Assembly (NCBI GenBank): GCA_026182355.1
Contig: JAPFBL010000608.1
Location: 1 to 64,000, forward strand
Length of the DNA stretch: 64,000 bases
Source of the DNA: Hermatobates lingyangjiaoensis
Lineage: Eukaryota; Arthropoda; Insecta; Hemiptera; Hermatobatidae
Direction: 5' to 3'
Position 1 is the stretch's first letter; every line of letters begins with the position of its first letter. The translations under genes were made by a program, and so were the position numbers. Under the pieces are notes generated by a model. It was given only the letters and a program-made list of their open reading frames with translations. It was not told where the DNA came from and did no database searches. Positions 44,215-53,330 of this stretch are shown here, piece after piece.

Positions 44215-45595
44215 ACACCGTCCCCTCACCTTCCTGCAGGTCAACATGATGAAGAGTCCGAGGGCCCTTTTCGACCTACAAGCCCTTCTGCCCGACCTAG
44301 CACCTCACATCCTACTCATCCAAGAACCCAAACTCACCCACAACAGAACTACCCTCACCCTCTCCCCGCATTATCAAACAATAGTACCCCACCCCCGTTC
44401 GATGACAGCCATCGCCTACAGGAGGGATCTCTTGGATGCTGTGGTGCTGCAGAGACACTGTTCCCGGGTGGCGACCGTCTGCTCCTTCTCCGCGGCCTCG
44501 GTATACTGCCATGGCAATTACGACATGACGGAGTCCTGCAGCGCTCTGGATAGGATAATAGAGGACAGCCGGGATCGGCCTCTGATTCTGGCCGGAGACT
44601 TTAACGCCAAGGGCACGAGGTGGCATGGAGATAAGACCGACTCGAGAGGCCGAGTGGTGGAAGCCTTCCTACTAAGGAATCGCCTGGTGGTGGAGAACGT
44701 GAGGTCACAACTTTTCACCTACCCAAGGAAGAACATCCGATACCAGTTCTCTCACAACATCGACCTCACCTTGTCCAGGGACCTAAAGGACATGGTGATC
44801 ACTGGGTGGAAGATCCACGACCAGGTGGTGGCCTCTGACCATAATGCCATCACGTTTGACCTCGTCCCCACCTCTCCCCGTCACAGAGAAGAGACAAAAG
44901 ACCTTGTCCCCACTGTCCCTGAAAATTACTTGTTGTCACTGGGAGAGCGATTGCCCCCGATCCCCGTATTGCCCTGCTCAAGGAACGAGATAGACAACAC
45001 TGTCAGGGACTTAACCTCGGCCATAGTCGACTCCTGCCGAAAAAGATGGCGGAGGGGGGGAGTCAGGCGGCCGGCGTGGTGGAGCCCCCGGCTCAGGGAA
45101 CTGAAGGCGGCGGTCCAGAGAGCCAAGAGACTCTTCCGACAGGACAGAGGGAACGATGACTTACTAAGCAGACTCCGGGAGGCAAATGCCGAGTATAACG
45201 GGGAGCTTAAGCTGGCACGGATGCGCTCCTGGAACCGTTTCCTCAGACAAGAACCGAGGAGGGACCCCTGGGGACCCTACTGGAGGGTCATCAAGCGCCC
45301 TGCTATCAAGACGGTGTCGACACTGCAGGACTACTCATGGGCCGAAACCATGCAAAGACAGTTAACATCTCTCTTCCCAATCAGATGTGACTACCGCTGC
45401 CACAGGAGCTATGAGGTCAGCCCAGATGACGACCTGGCCCAGGAGGACACTGTGAAAGAGATCATCCATAGCAGGCGGGTGGGCCGGGCTCCAGGGCCAG
45501 ACCTGATCACCCACAACATGATCAAAAAGGGGTGCGACCTCCTGGCTCCTCATCTGATTCACCTGTTCTGTGCCTGCCTCCAACTAAACCGAGGC
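44207..45595 (+). CDS. GC-rich LINE ORF2: intact endonuclease, RT cut off
   Basis: ATG at 44207. The endonuclease has FLQVNMMKSP, ILLIQEPKL, AGDFNAKGTRWHGDKT, HNIDLTLSRD and ASDHNAITF, so all key residues are present. A linker with RRPAWWSPRLRELKAA and SWNRFLRQEPRRDPWGPYWR leads to the first RT block (GRAPGPDLITHNMIKK), and the frame leaves the family at about 45590. The reading frame is open throughout, in contrast to the AT-rich relative. RT catalytic motifs are missing. Confidence 0.83.
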
Positions 45596-45983
45596 CCTGC
45601 CCGGGTTTAGGGCTTTTCCCCCCTGTGGGGAGACGACCAAATCCCCCGGGATATAGGTAGTCTTTAAACCCATGACCCGTAGGTGTCGGCCACTCAATAC
45701 ATGAGGAGTCTAGAGACATAAAGTTTCATACAATTTTAGCAGGTAAAAATACAATAAAAAATTCAATTTCAGCTATCAAGCCAATTTCAGGCTATAGGAA
45801 AGTTGCTATTAGAATTGATGATGCTGTAAAAGGAGAATATTTTGATGAAGAAGAAAACCTATGCTATGTCGAAACGTTGGCGAAGAAGCGTTTTTTAATA
45901 TCCAGACCAAAACCCTCAAAAAATCTCAAAACCTATATATATCCTCGAATGTTTTCCAATCTCGACCACATACTCGTATATTT

Positions 45984-46152
45984 AACACTATTTTTCTTTG
46001 TTATCGAGGTTTGGATAATACCAAACTAATACTAATACTACATCTTATTGATGTAGCCCTGAAGATGTCTACAAATGTAGACGAAACGTCGGCTTAAAGG
46101 TGTTGCATTATTGAAGCTAGACCAAACCTCGATAAGAAAGAAAAATAGTGTT
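45984..46152. repeat. 31-bp inverted repeats around a hammerhead-like stem-loop
   Basis: AACACTATTTTTCTTTGTTA.. (45984-46014) and its reverse complement at 46122-46152 differ at one base. The 107 bp between contain CCCTGAAGATGTCTACAAAT followed by GTAGACGAAACGTCGG (46057-46092), with a 6-bp stem GTCTAC/GTAGAC. It could be a small foldback element or a PLE end inserted in opposite copies. Confidence 0.75.
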
Positions 46153-46223
46153 ATACATATATATAACAAACGCAGAACTAAAGAACAAAGAGACTTACTG
46201 TCTCTAATTTTCGGTTGAACTGT

Positions 46224-46420
46224 ATGTATGTATTGTAGTATGCATTTCGGTAGTATGTATGTATTGCACTATATGTACTCTGTATGTACTGTACTATATA
46301 TACTATGTATGTATTGTACTATATGTGGTATGTATGTGTTGTACTATATGTAGTATGTATATATTGTACTATATGTAGTATGTATGTATTTTACTATATG
46401 TGGTATGTATGTATTGACCC
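46224..46420. repeat. 25-bp minisatellite, about 8 copies
   Basis: The unit TGTATGTATTGTACTATATG + TAGTA repeats with small changes (TAGTA/TGGTA, TGTATGTGTT, TGTATATATT). Confidence 0.85.
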
Positions 46421-46532
46421 ATCAATAATGTTAATTAAATTATAAATGTTTGGCCTTATATAACACTGTGATGTTAAAATACATCTATTATAAATATTGT
46501 TAAAAAGATTTCACATAAACACGTGAAACAAC

Positions 46533-46586
46533 AATCAATGATCAAACCACAATAAGAATCTTCTTATTGTGGTTTGATCATTGATT
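46533..46586. repeat. Perfect 26-bp foldback with 2-nt loop
   Basis: AATCAATGATCAAACCACAA.. (46533-46558) is followed after TC by its exact reverse complement (46561-46586). A strong cruciform former. Confidence 0.92.
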
Positions 46587-46644
46587 ATAAATATTGTATC
46601 CTATCATTTCAAATATGTAGTTATAAGAGCCCCACAATCTAAAA

Positions 46645-46960
46645 AACAATAGAATAAAAAGAGGATACATCAATGGACTAGGCAGTATTATTAAAATCGT
46701 TACAGGAAATCCTCCCTATCATGAAGAAAGATACAACAAAAATGCTTAAACACTTAGAAGAGGTAGGAGGTAGAAAGAGATAGGGGTTGGGCTGACACCT
46801 CCACGTGGTAACCCTGGATAGCAACTTTGTTGTGAACCAAGTCAGCAACCGCTTCTCAACAAGTCCACCGGCAAATATATAATGTGCAAAAACAGTCACA
46901 ACACTTAGAAGAAAACGAACAAAATTTACAAGTGGAAATAGCAAAGCAGTACTAGTAGGT
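46645..46960 (+). pseudogene. Fragment of a fusion-type envelope gene of an endogenous retroelement
   Basis: A short reading around 46650-46720 shows a basic KR site followed by GYINGLGSIIKIVTGN, the layout of the cleavage site and fusion region of F-type envelope proteins in errantivirus-like and related arthropod elements. A helical segment appears again at about 46900-46955 in a different phase. Between them an unrelated GC-rich insert (46790-46870) and several stops interrupt the frame. No gag-pol neighbour is visible. An old, broken copy. Confidence 0.5.
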
Positions 46961-47130
46961 AGGTTATGTAACAGAAAGTGGGACTCGTTAGATCTATTCT
47001 TGTTGAAGATGGATGACGCCCGAAACCGGCCAGAGAGCTACAGCAGCATCATACGAGGTAAGACGGTGTATTATACTTCTAATATTAATAATACTAACCC
47101 CTGTGGGAATAATGAAATGCACGAATAATA
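46953..47130 (+). repeat. Second copy of dispersed repeat 21166-21340
   Basis: It has GATGACGCCCGAAACCGGCC (47013-47032) and ATACGAGGTAAGACGGTGTA as in the first copy. It probably marks a PLE end. Confidence 0.7.
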
Positions 47131-47229
47131 AGAATTTGTGGCGAACAGCAATCACCAATTGAACTTGACTATTCCTTATTTTTTCCAAGATCTAAAGAAT
47201 TATTTAGACTTATCTAAATAACTAAAGAA

Positions 47230-47530
47230 AGAATTATCTAAAGACTCCACAAAACATTATATTCTCCAGAGTAAAACCAAAAATTCCAAGAACATATTTG
47301 AGTAGTGTGGTGTACTCTGTAGAATGTAGAGATTGTCGTCAACAATATATTGGGCAAACTGGAAGACTGGTATTTAGACAGTCGAATTAAACAACATAAA
47401 AATGATGTCAAAATTAAGAAACCTCTTTGTGCGTTGGCTGGCCATACCATCAGTAGTGGACACAGTTTTAAATTTGATGAAGTAAAAATAATTGATTATT
47501 TTTACCAAACCAAACAAAACGTTTAACGAA
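47230..47530 (+). pseudogene. GIY-YIG fragment of PLE type B
   Basis: With frame changes the translation gives PKIPRTYLSSVVYSVECRDC, QQYIGQTGRL, HKNDVKIKKPLCALAGHT and KFDEVKIIDY, the GIY-YIG blocks in order. A shift lies at about 47375 and another near 47515. Close relative of the fragment at 49402. Confidence 0.72.
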
Positions 47531-47686
47531 AAACAGACATTGCCAATCTTAGTAAACTTTATTGCAATATTATAAACGCTTAGCTTTTCTGGACAACCTG
47601 TTATAACCTGTTTTATCAGTTTTGTAATATTTACTACTGTTTTCGTTGTGTCTATCTATCGGACGCATATCTTGTTATTTGTACAG

Positions 47687-47722
47687 CCCTGATGATGCTA
47701 TAAAAATATAGAGAAACGTTGG
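47687..47722 (+). ncRNA. Hammerhead-like stem-loop motif
   Basis: CCCTGATGATGCTATAAAAA continues TATAGAGAAACGTTGG. CTGATGA and GAAAC cores are joined by a 5-bp stem CTATA/TATAG. It follows the GIY-YIG fragment at about 150 bp, where PLE 3' ends carry such motifs. Catalytic activity is not shown. Confidence 0.45.
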
Positions 47723-48049
47723 CGTAAGTGAAGTGTTTGTTTGTGTGACCAACCCTCAATTACCTCTGCTGTTTGCTGTTATTTTTTGTGGTCGAAAAAA
47801 GATAGAATTAAAGAATTATTGTTCAAACCTTTCAACAATTAGAAGTGTAACCAAATTTAATTGCTTTTAATTTTCATCTGCATCTCATTAACCCATTACC
47901 TATCAGTCATCTCATATAAGATCATACATAAGATAATCATTTTCGTAATTATTTGTCAATATTTCCATATACTTTATTTATTTATGTTAGTATATATTGG
48001 CAGCAGATCTTCTCTCAAGAATATTTTATTGAAAATGATCACAGTTTCT

Positions 48050-48391
48050 GCATTCACGACCTTCAAGGTCCTGCCCTCTAGGTACATCGGGATGACTAGG
48101 ACGAAACTGTCAAGACGTCTGACTCTCCATCTCACGACAGGAGCACCAAGGAACCATGCAGAAGAGGCACATGGTATTCCCCTGTCTAGGCAGAACCTGG
48201 TTGAGGGTACTACCATCCTACATGTTAATAGGGATTTCAATAGACTTAAAATCTTAGAAGCTCTGTACATTAAAGACTTGTTACCTAGTTTAAATGTACA
48301 AAGTAATGACTTCAATGTAATTCCTAGTTTTAAGAATATAGATAATTTTTTTAAATTAGTAAGAAAGAGGGCGATGACCGAGTTAGGTTGA
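48050..48391 (+). pseudogene. GIY-YIG domain fragment, PLE type A-like
   Basis: The frame reads RYIGMTRTKLSRRLTLHLTT, GAPRNHAEEAHGIPLSR, NRDFNRLKILEALYIKDLLP and SLNVQ, with the YIG core, Arg, His, Glu and Asn all in place. The two-cysteine block before YIG is disturbed by a frame change. It parallels the PLE-1 nuclease (KYVGSTTTTLSRRLTMHLAS) but is a distinct subfamily. The frame ends TGA at 48389-48391. Confidence 0.75.
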
Positions 48392-48546
48392 GTTGAAGGG
48401 CCATAAGTTTTTTGTTGACCCACACTCACCCCTACTCCATCCCCACCACCAACTTTCACTTTGACAGAATAGCAGTATTCAGTTGGTATTTAAACGCCAA
48501 AGTAGTTAGCAATATGTATATTTAGTTAATATAAGTAGTTTAAGAA

Positions 48547-48575
48547 CCTGACGATGACCCATGGGGCCGAAAGCC
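48547..48575 (+). ncRNA. Hammerhead-like stem-loop motif
   Basis: CCTGACGATGACCCATGGGG then CCGAAAGCC: CTGACGA and GAAA cores with a short CCC/GGG stem. It lies about 155 bp behind the GIY-YIG stop. Confidence 0.4.
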
Positions 48576-48689
48576 TGTTATCTTAGTTTAATCTAGTGTA
48601 GTATTTAATTAAATATGTTTATCCCCAGTGTAGTGTTTATTTAGTGTTTCAGCCTTCTGAATGTCGTATGCTAGTTTGCTTTGGCAATT

Positions 48690-48850
48690 ATCACCTGCTC
48701 AAAAGAAAATTGTAAGGAAAATAGAAGCTATAAGTAGGAAAATCGTGAATGCAGAATCTGCTATCAAATTCAATAATACATGCTTGAAAGAGGACTTGCT
48801 GCCGAAATACACTAATATATATAGGCCATGTCAGTACTGAAACGTCTGTG
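48690..48850 (+). pseudogene. PLE N-terminal coding piece
   Basis: The reading RKIEAISRKIVNAESAIKFN and NTCLKEDLLPKYTNIYRP parallels the partial frame in the PLE-1 pseudo-LTR (LEKRIRKSAKVKLGITFNKT, CINEGLLPKY). It shows that the pseudo-LTR holds 5' coding sequence of the element and that its (TA)n border falls in the codons for KYTNIY. Confidence 0.6.
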
Positions 48851-48859
48851 CTAAGATTG

Positions 48860-49350
48860 CGAAGGGTGAACATCGTTCACCCAGATCTCTGGGGATGCAG
48901 ACACCGACCCTGTTTGCCCTTTGCCTTGCCTTGATAAAGAAAGAACCCTGCCCACCTCCCAGCTGACAACCTTTGTCAACAGGGATTTGACAAACTACTT
49001 CCTGTCAACTCGCCTTGCGAATTCCTTATTTCTTCCCAACTATAACTGAATACCAAGTTGTGAAATACTGGCTTGGTGTGTATAAAGGTCAACACAGTTA
49101 GTAGAATAAAAAACAATTTTAATATACATCTAATTGGCATTCACCAGTCCTATGGTAATTGTTATGCCATTTATTTATTCACATTTACTGACTACAATCC
49201 TTTTACACTAAGAGCATGGTATATAATAAATGTAATAAGAAACAAATAATAATTCCTATTCCCATTTCAGTTAGCAAACCTCATGCTTCCACCAGTAATA
49301 CAACACTTCTATTTCACTTATACTTTAGATTTGTATAATTCATTAAATTA
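48860..49350. other. Non-coding stretch without recognised features
   Basis: Mixed composition, no recognisable gene or repeat. Confidence 0.35.
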
Positions 49351-49352
49351 AA

Positions 49353-49741
49353 ACCTGATGATGACCTATTAAAAACTGGCCAAAGTAATAAATACAGAGG
49401 GATGATTTATATCAAAGGTCTTTCAGAGCAGTTTAGAAAAGCTCATGAAAACAAGATTAAATGTACAATTCCTTTTAAAACAAAAAAGATTCTACACAAA
49501 ACTAAAAGTAGAGTAAAACTAAGAATTCCAAGAACATACATGAGTAGTGTTTTGTATTTTGTAGAATGTAGAGACTGTAATAAACAATATATTCGGCAAA
49601 CTGGAAGGTCTGTTGAGGACAACATCCACGTTTTTAAAGGTATGCCCTGATTCACTGCAACATTTGCAGCTACAGCTCGCATGGGACATACTGGTAGCAA
49701 CGAATAGCTTAAGAGGTTCGTATATATATATATATATATAA
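49353..49741 (+). pseudogene. PLE type B GIY-YIG fragment with Gly-to-Arg change
   Basis: The open frame 49402-49650 reads MIYIKGLSEQFRKAHENKIK, then RIPRTYMSSVLYFVECRDC and NKQYIRQTGRS. Where relatives read YIGQTG this copy has arginine (CGG at 49594-49596). The frame dissolves after HVFKG. A stem-loop-like CCTGATGATGACCTATTAAA stands just before it (49355), and a (TA)n tract (49719-49741) closes the region. Confidence 0.7.
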
Positions 49742-50231
49742 TATGAAAGTACAAGCCACAAGGAAAATCTTTTGTTTACATCGGAATGATTCAGAACTTA
49801 TTTAGTATTAACAGAAAACCTGCGCATGTTTCCTCTTTTGTACATTTCTTTACCGCCCATCCAATTAATATAAAAAATCCATCGGCGTCCTCATCGTGAG
49901 AGTCGGTAACTGGTTGCGCTTGTGTAACCAGGCTAACAGGCGGAAGGTTTCCTTTCGGCATTGTGGTGGAACGGCAGGTAGGTCCTGTGGCGGCTTCGCC
50001 TGAAGGGTTTTACCCACACCTGCTCGGTCTAAGTCTTTGGCATGTGCCCTTCTTCTTTTCCTGTGGATTGGGGCGGGTCTCAAAGTATTTTTCAACTCTT
50101 GCCGGGAACTGAGCTCGGTCCCGTGCTTTGGCCACCCACGGATCTTCCTTGCTACGAGCTAGTGGTTGCCTAGTTGCTAGTGTTTAACCACAACACTAGA
50201 GAGACGGGCCACTTGTCTCTACGGCCACCAT

Positions 50232-50263
50232 TCAACGATCAACTCAGAACTGGCACTGACCAG

Positions 50264-50297
<34 letters not shown>

Positions 50298-50409
50298 CGA
50301 AGGCCCTTGCGGGTGTTGACGCAATGTGATTTCTACCCAGTGTTCTGAATGTTAACGTGAAGAAATTAAAAAAGCGCGGGTTAACGGTGGGAGTAAGTAT
50401 GACTCTCTT
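50232..50409 (+). rRNA. 28S rRNA gene fragment ending at the R2 target region
   Basis: The sequence AACGATCAACTCAGAACTGG to GGGGAATCCGACTGTCTAAT, AACAAAGCATTGCGAAGGCC, GGGTGTTGACGCAATGTGAT and finally GGGAGTAAGTATGACTCTCT is the conserved 28S domain immediately before the R2 insertion site (..TGACTCTCTTAAGG/TAGCC). Several substitutions at strongly conserved positions (for example TAAGTATG for TAACTATG) show that it is a pseudogene. The region from about 50055 may be a diverged 28S expansion segment (CCTGTGGATTGGGGCGGG resembles it). Confidence 0.88.
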
Positions 50410-51160
50410 TGCCGTAAGTATGAGACGTAAGTATAATGTTGTAAGTATGAGATGCTTTGACGGGCTGGTTGACATGTGGGGGAGAAGGCAGCCTAGTTAT
50501 ACAGGGCTGTCATCGAACTCACGGGGGGGCGAGTGCAGCGTCATGACACTGTTGCCGCCACCTTGGATGCCGGTCTTACGGATAAGCATTGGAAGGTCGA
50601 GGTTGAGCCACGCATTGTCACATCCGGCGGACTGCGGAAACCAGACCTTATTTGCAGAAGGGACGACCGTCTGGTTGTCTTGGATGCGCAAGTCGTGTCT
50701 GGCTCTACCTCATTAAGAGCTGCACACGAGCAGAAGTGTCAAAAATATGGGGCAGACGAGGGGGGGTGGTCGAGTCCTTGGTGAAGTCTTATGGCTTCCC
50801 GAGGGAAAAAATCGCCTTCTCTTCTTGCACTGTTTCATGGCGGGGCATATGGTCCAGACATTCTGCCGACCTCCTTTTGGCTATGGGCTTGTCGCGGAGG
50901 CTACTCTCATGTGTTACCACCAGTGTCCTCCAAGGCAGCTCTACCAATTGGAATAGGTTGAATAAGATGACGACACGCAAGAGCAGACAGACAAACACAG
51001 TAGATGATAGGACGGGCATTGGTTGACTTGGTGCAGACTCCCAGCACCCTCCATCAATCTGACGTGAACATTAAGGAGAAATTAAAGGTGTCCAGTTGAG
51101 TTGTCCAGCCAGGGAGCCCTGGTTCGGCCTTCTCCTGATCACTGGAAACAGTGTAAAAAA
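50410..51160 (+). mobile_element. R2 element, 5'-truncated, joined to the 28S fragment
   Basis: The 28S match ends at GACTCTCTT (50409), 4 bases short of the R2 cut. It is followed by three further copies of GTAAGTAT (50414, 50427, 50441) and then R2 coding sequence for the restriction-like endonuclease, a 3' UTR and an A-rich tail (51155-51174). No downstream 28S sequence (TAGCCAAATG) is seen behind the tail. Confidence 0.78.
50505..51026 (+). pseudogene. R2 restriction-like endonuclease, frameshifted
   Basis: The first frame (to about 50760) reads ELTGGRVQRHDTVAATLDAG, then GLRKPDLICRRDDRLVVLDA and QVVSG, with the KPD..D catalytic pattern. In the G-run at 50759-50766 the frame shifts, and the second frame continues KSYGFPREKIAFSSCTVSWR and SSTNWNRLNKMTTR to TGA. 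RT is missing, as expected of a 5'-truncated R2. It is a close counterpart of the fragment at 24871-25671. Confidence 0.83.
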
Positions 51161-51194
51161 AAAAAGAAAAAAAAAGGTCTCAGGGGCCTTAATG

Positions 51195-51801
51195 ATGACT
51201 TCTTGGGTGTCTCTATCAGTCATTACGCCTGGTGTCAGAGAGGATACGGCGAGGTAACCTGCATAGAGGGTGTCCGTTGTATATCGCCCACCTGCTTCCT
51301 CGAGTCTTAAGGCTCAGCCCGGCCATGTCCCTGCTCTTCCATCTGAGGATGGGGACTCGAGTACTGAAGAGAGGGTGGAGCTTGCTCCCGGGGGGGGGGG
51401 GGGGGGGGGGGGGTTGCCAGCCCACCTTCCCGTCATTGTTTGTTGGCACGAAGAAAGAAGAATGAAGAATCAAGCCGGCGTGGACTTAGGAGAGGCAGGC
51501 GCTCCCGAGTCTGTTCGAAACGTCGGTCCAACATCATCACCGGCGCGCTCGCCGGTCGTCAATCCCGGGCTGGACTCCAGCTGGCACTGGAGTCATCGAA
51601 GCCCAGGCAAGAGATTTAGGCCTCCACCTCAACCCCAAGAAGTGTGTGGCTGTGTCCATAGTACCAGCTACGAAGATGAAGAAGTACAAGGTGGTTGCCA
51701 CGGAAACCTTCAGGACTGCCTCAGGAGAGATGATACCCCAACTGAGCGCCTCGGATGAATGGAGATACCTAGGAATAGACATCCGTCCTCTTGGGGTCTG
51801 A
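51195..51801 (+). pseudogene. R2 fragment: leader/N-terminus joined to RT thumb
   Basis: The first part (to about 51580) is GC-rich with EDGDSSTEERVELAP-type codons that could be the R2 N-terminus. From 51586, in a frame open since 51490, it reads GVIEAQARDLGLHLNPKKC, VAVSIVPATKMKKYKVV, ETFRTASGE and LSASDEWRYLGIDIRPLG, the region following the YADD motif in R2 RT. The palm itself is deleted. It follows the A-tail of the previous R2 piece, so two R2 fragments lie in tandem. Confidence 0.72.
51390..51412. repeat. Poly-G tract
   Basis: 23 consecutive G. It lies in the 5'-like part of an R2 fragment. Confidence 0.95.
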
Positions 51802-51962
51802 AAGGCTGGTTCCTTCCTGGCCCCCACTCGGCCTAAAACTTGTGTTGGTATGGAAACAAAAATAAATAATACTTGTACCCAGCGGGGTTCTGTGAACCCG
51901 GATCGGACCGCTGGGCCAACACAGCCCGCCGGCCCTCAGGCCGGTCTCAACCTTCTGTCTTC

Positions 51963-52170
51963 TGTCATTCTTGGCTGTCTGAAAAGAGCAACCCTGCGTA
52001 ACCTGCCCACAGGCTCGAATTAATCGGTCCCCACGTGCTCTAATGACAGTTTTCTCTACTTGTTACTATTGTGTACTATGGCTTGTTGCTTGTACTTGTG
52101 TTGAAGTGAATTCTTTAGTCGAATAAAGCCTAATTATTCTAGGTTTTTTATAACTCGATTTTTCATATCA
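51963..52170 (+). repeat. 5' LTR of a gypsy-type element (208 bp, TG..CA)
   Basis: The segment from TGTCATTCTTGGCTGTCTGA to TTTTTCATATCA matches the LTR at 59263-59472 with few changes. It begins TG and ends CA. gag starts 18 bp downstream. Confidence 0.85.
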
Positions 52171-52171
52171 A

Positions 52172-52188
52172 TTTATTCGACTAAAGAA
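52172..52188 (+). promoter_or_regulatory. Putative self-complementary primer site
   Basis: TTTATTCGACTAAAGAA lies 1 nt behind the LTR, where a primer binding site belongs, but does not match a tRNA end that I know. It is the exact reverse complement of TTCTTTAGTCGAATAAA at 52111-52127 inside the LTR. In Tf1/sushi-type elements the primer site pairs with the 5' end of the element's own RNA. If transcription starts near 52111 the same scheme would hold here. Confidence 0.55.
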
Positions 52189-52774
52189 ATGGAAAGATTT
52201 TTACAACCTGAGAAGTTCAACATTGAACCAAATACTCCAAATTGTACAAAACACTTTTCCCATTGGTTGAAAACTTTTGAGGGATTTCTAAGAAGACTTG
52301 AAGCCTTTGGAAAGAGGTGAGATAAGGGATGAAGACAAGCTTGGTTTGCTGATAAATCATGTTTCACAACCTATCTTTGAATTCTACTCTGACTGTACCG
52401 AGTACAATGAAACTATGACACTTTTAAAGAGTTATTATGAGAAACCAACGAGTGAAATCTTCGCCAGACATCAACTGGCCTCTCGTAGGTAGAAAGAAGG
52501 TGAATCAATTAGTCAGTTCCTTCTATCTTTGAAAGTATTAAGCAAGGAATGCAACTTTGAACCTGTTTCTGCAGCAGAACACAAAAATGGCTACATACGG
52601 GATGTGTTCATAAGTGGAATCATATCACCAAGCATAAGACAACGCCTCTTGGAAAATGAAAAACTGAACTTGGATCAAGCATTCACACAAGCCAACCCCG
52701 CCAACCCGGTCCTCTCGAGGAACCAGGCTCTGCCTGTCACAAGCCAGGAACAAGGGGGAGTGATAGAGGAGTAA
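52189..52774 (+). pseudogene. Gypsy gag, frameshifted
   Basis: ATG at 52189 reads MERFLQPEKFNIEPNTPN and HFSHWLKTFEGFLRRLE. After a shift near 52295 the other frame gives DKLGLLINHVSQPIFEFYSD and YYEKPTSEIFARHQLASR, an in-frame TAG at 52490, then ESISQFLLSLKVLSKECNF and EHKNGYIRDVFISGIISPSI, ending TAA at 52772. This is the capsid part of a Ty3/gypsy gag. The nucleocapsid knuckles are missing. Confidence 0.75.
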
Positions 52775-52959
52775 CACCTCTCTAAAAAACCTTGGTTCAG
52801 CTGGCCCGGCTGATAGTACCTTGTAAGGGTTCCAGTGCAGGGTTACGCACGAAGGCTCGAATTGGTATTTTCTTCAGAACAACGGATGGATTTGGTTATC
52901 ATGAGCTGGCCCTTGTGGGTGGTGTGGGCACAGTACCCATCCAGGGTATTTTACATCCA

Positions 52960-53330
52960 GTAATGGTATTTTACATCAAACATCAATACCGTATAGACCT
53001 CAACATAATGGATTAACAGAGATCCTCAAGAGAGCTTTAGTTGAAAAGGCTCGAAATATGTTACAGGAAGCTAGTTCATCAAGGAAATATGCAACACAAT
53101 ACAGCAAATTATATTAAAAACAAAACCCGACATGAAAGCTGACCCCCAGAGAAAGCTTGATCAGACAAAAGGTAAACTTATATCATTTAAGAATAGGAAT
53201 TGCCGAGCATTTGCAAAAGTTCCAGATCAAAAGAGAACTAAATGAGATACTGTAAGTAAAGAACATATTTTTGTCGGTTATTATGATATATTAAAGGTTA
53301 TCGTTAAGCCATCCCAATAATCCAGTGTTT
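52960..53330 (+). pseudogene. Copia-type integrase remnant
   Basis: Across several frames the translation gives YRPQHNGLTE, LVEKARNMLQEASSSRKYAT, SLIRQKVNLYHLRI, RAFAKVPDQKRTKWDTVSKE and IFVGYYDI. These are the P-Q-x-N-G and L-K-x-F-G-C-x-A blocks of copia integrases, which differ from gypsy, so it is a foreign insertion between the two gypsy LTRs. Confidence 0.6.

Larger units (their letters stand above)
43189..45600 (+). mobile_element. GC-rich LINE of the same group, 5'- and 3'-truncated
   Basis: ORF1 (open from 43189 to 44214) and ORF2 (44207-45595) parallel the AT-rich LINE in domain order and share its ORF1/ORF2 overlap TATGACTA, but are far richer in G and C and differ greatly in sequence. 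ORF2 stops at the beginning of RT, where the sequence changes to CGAGGCCCTGCCCGGGTTTA, perhaps the element 3' end after an internal deletion. Confidence 0.85.
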
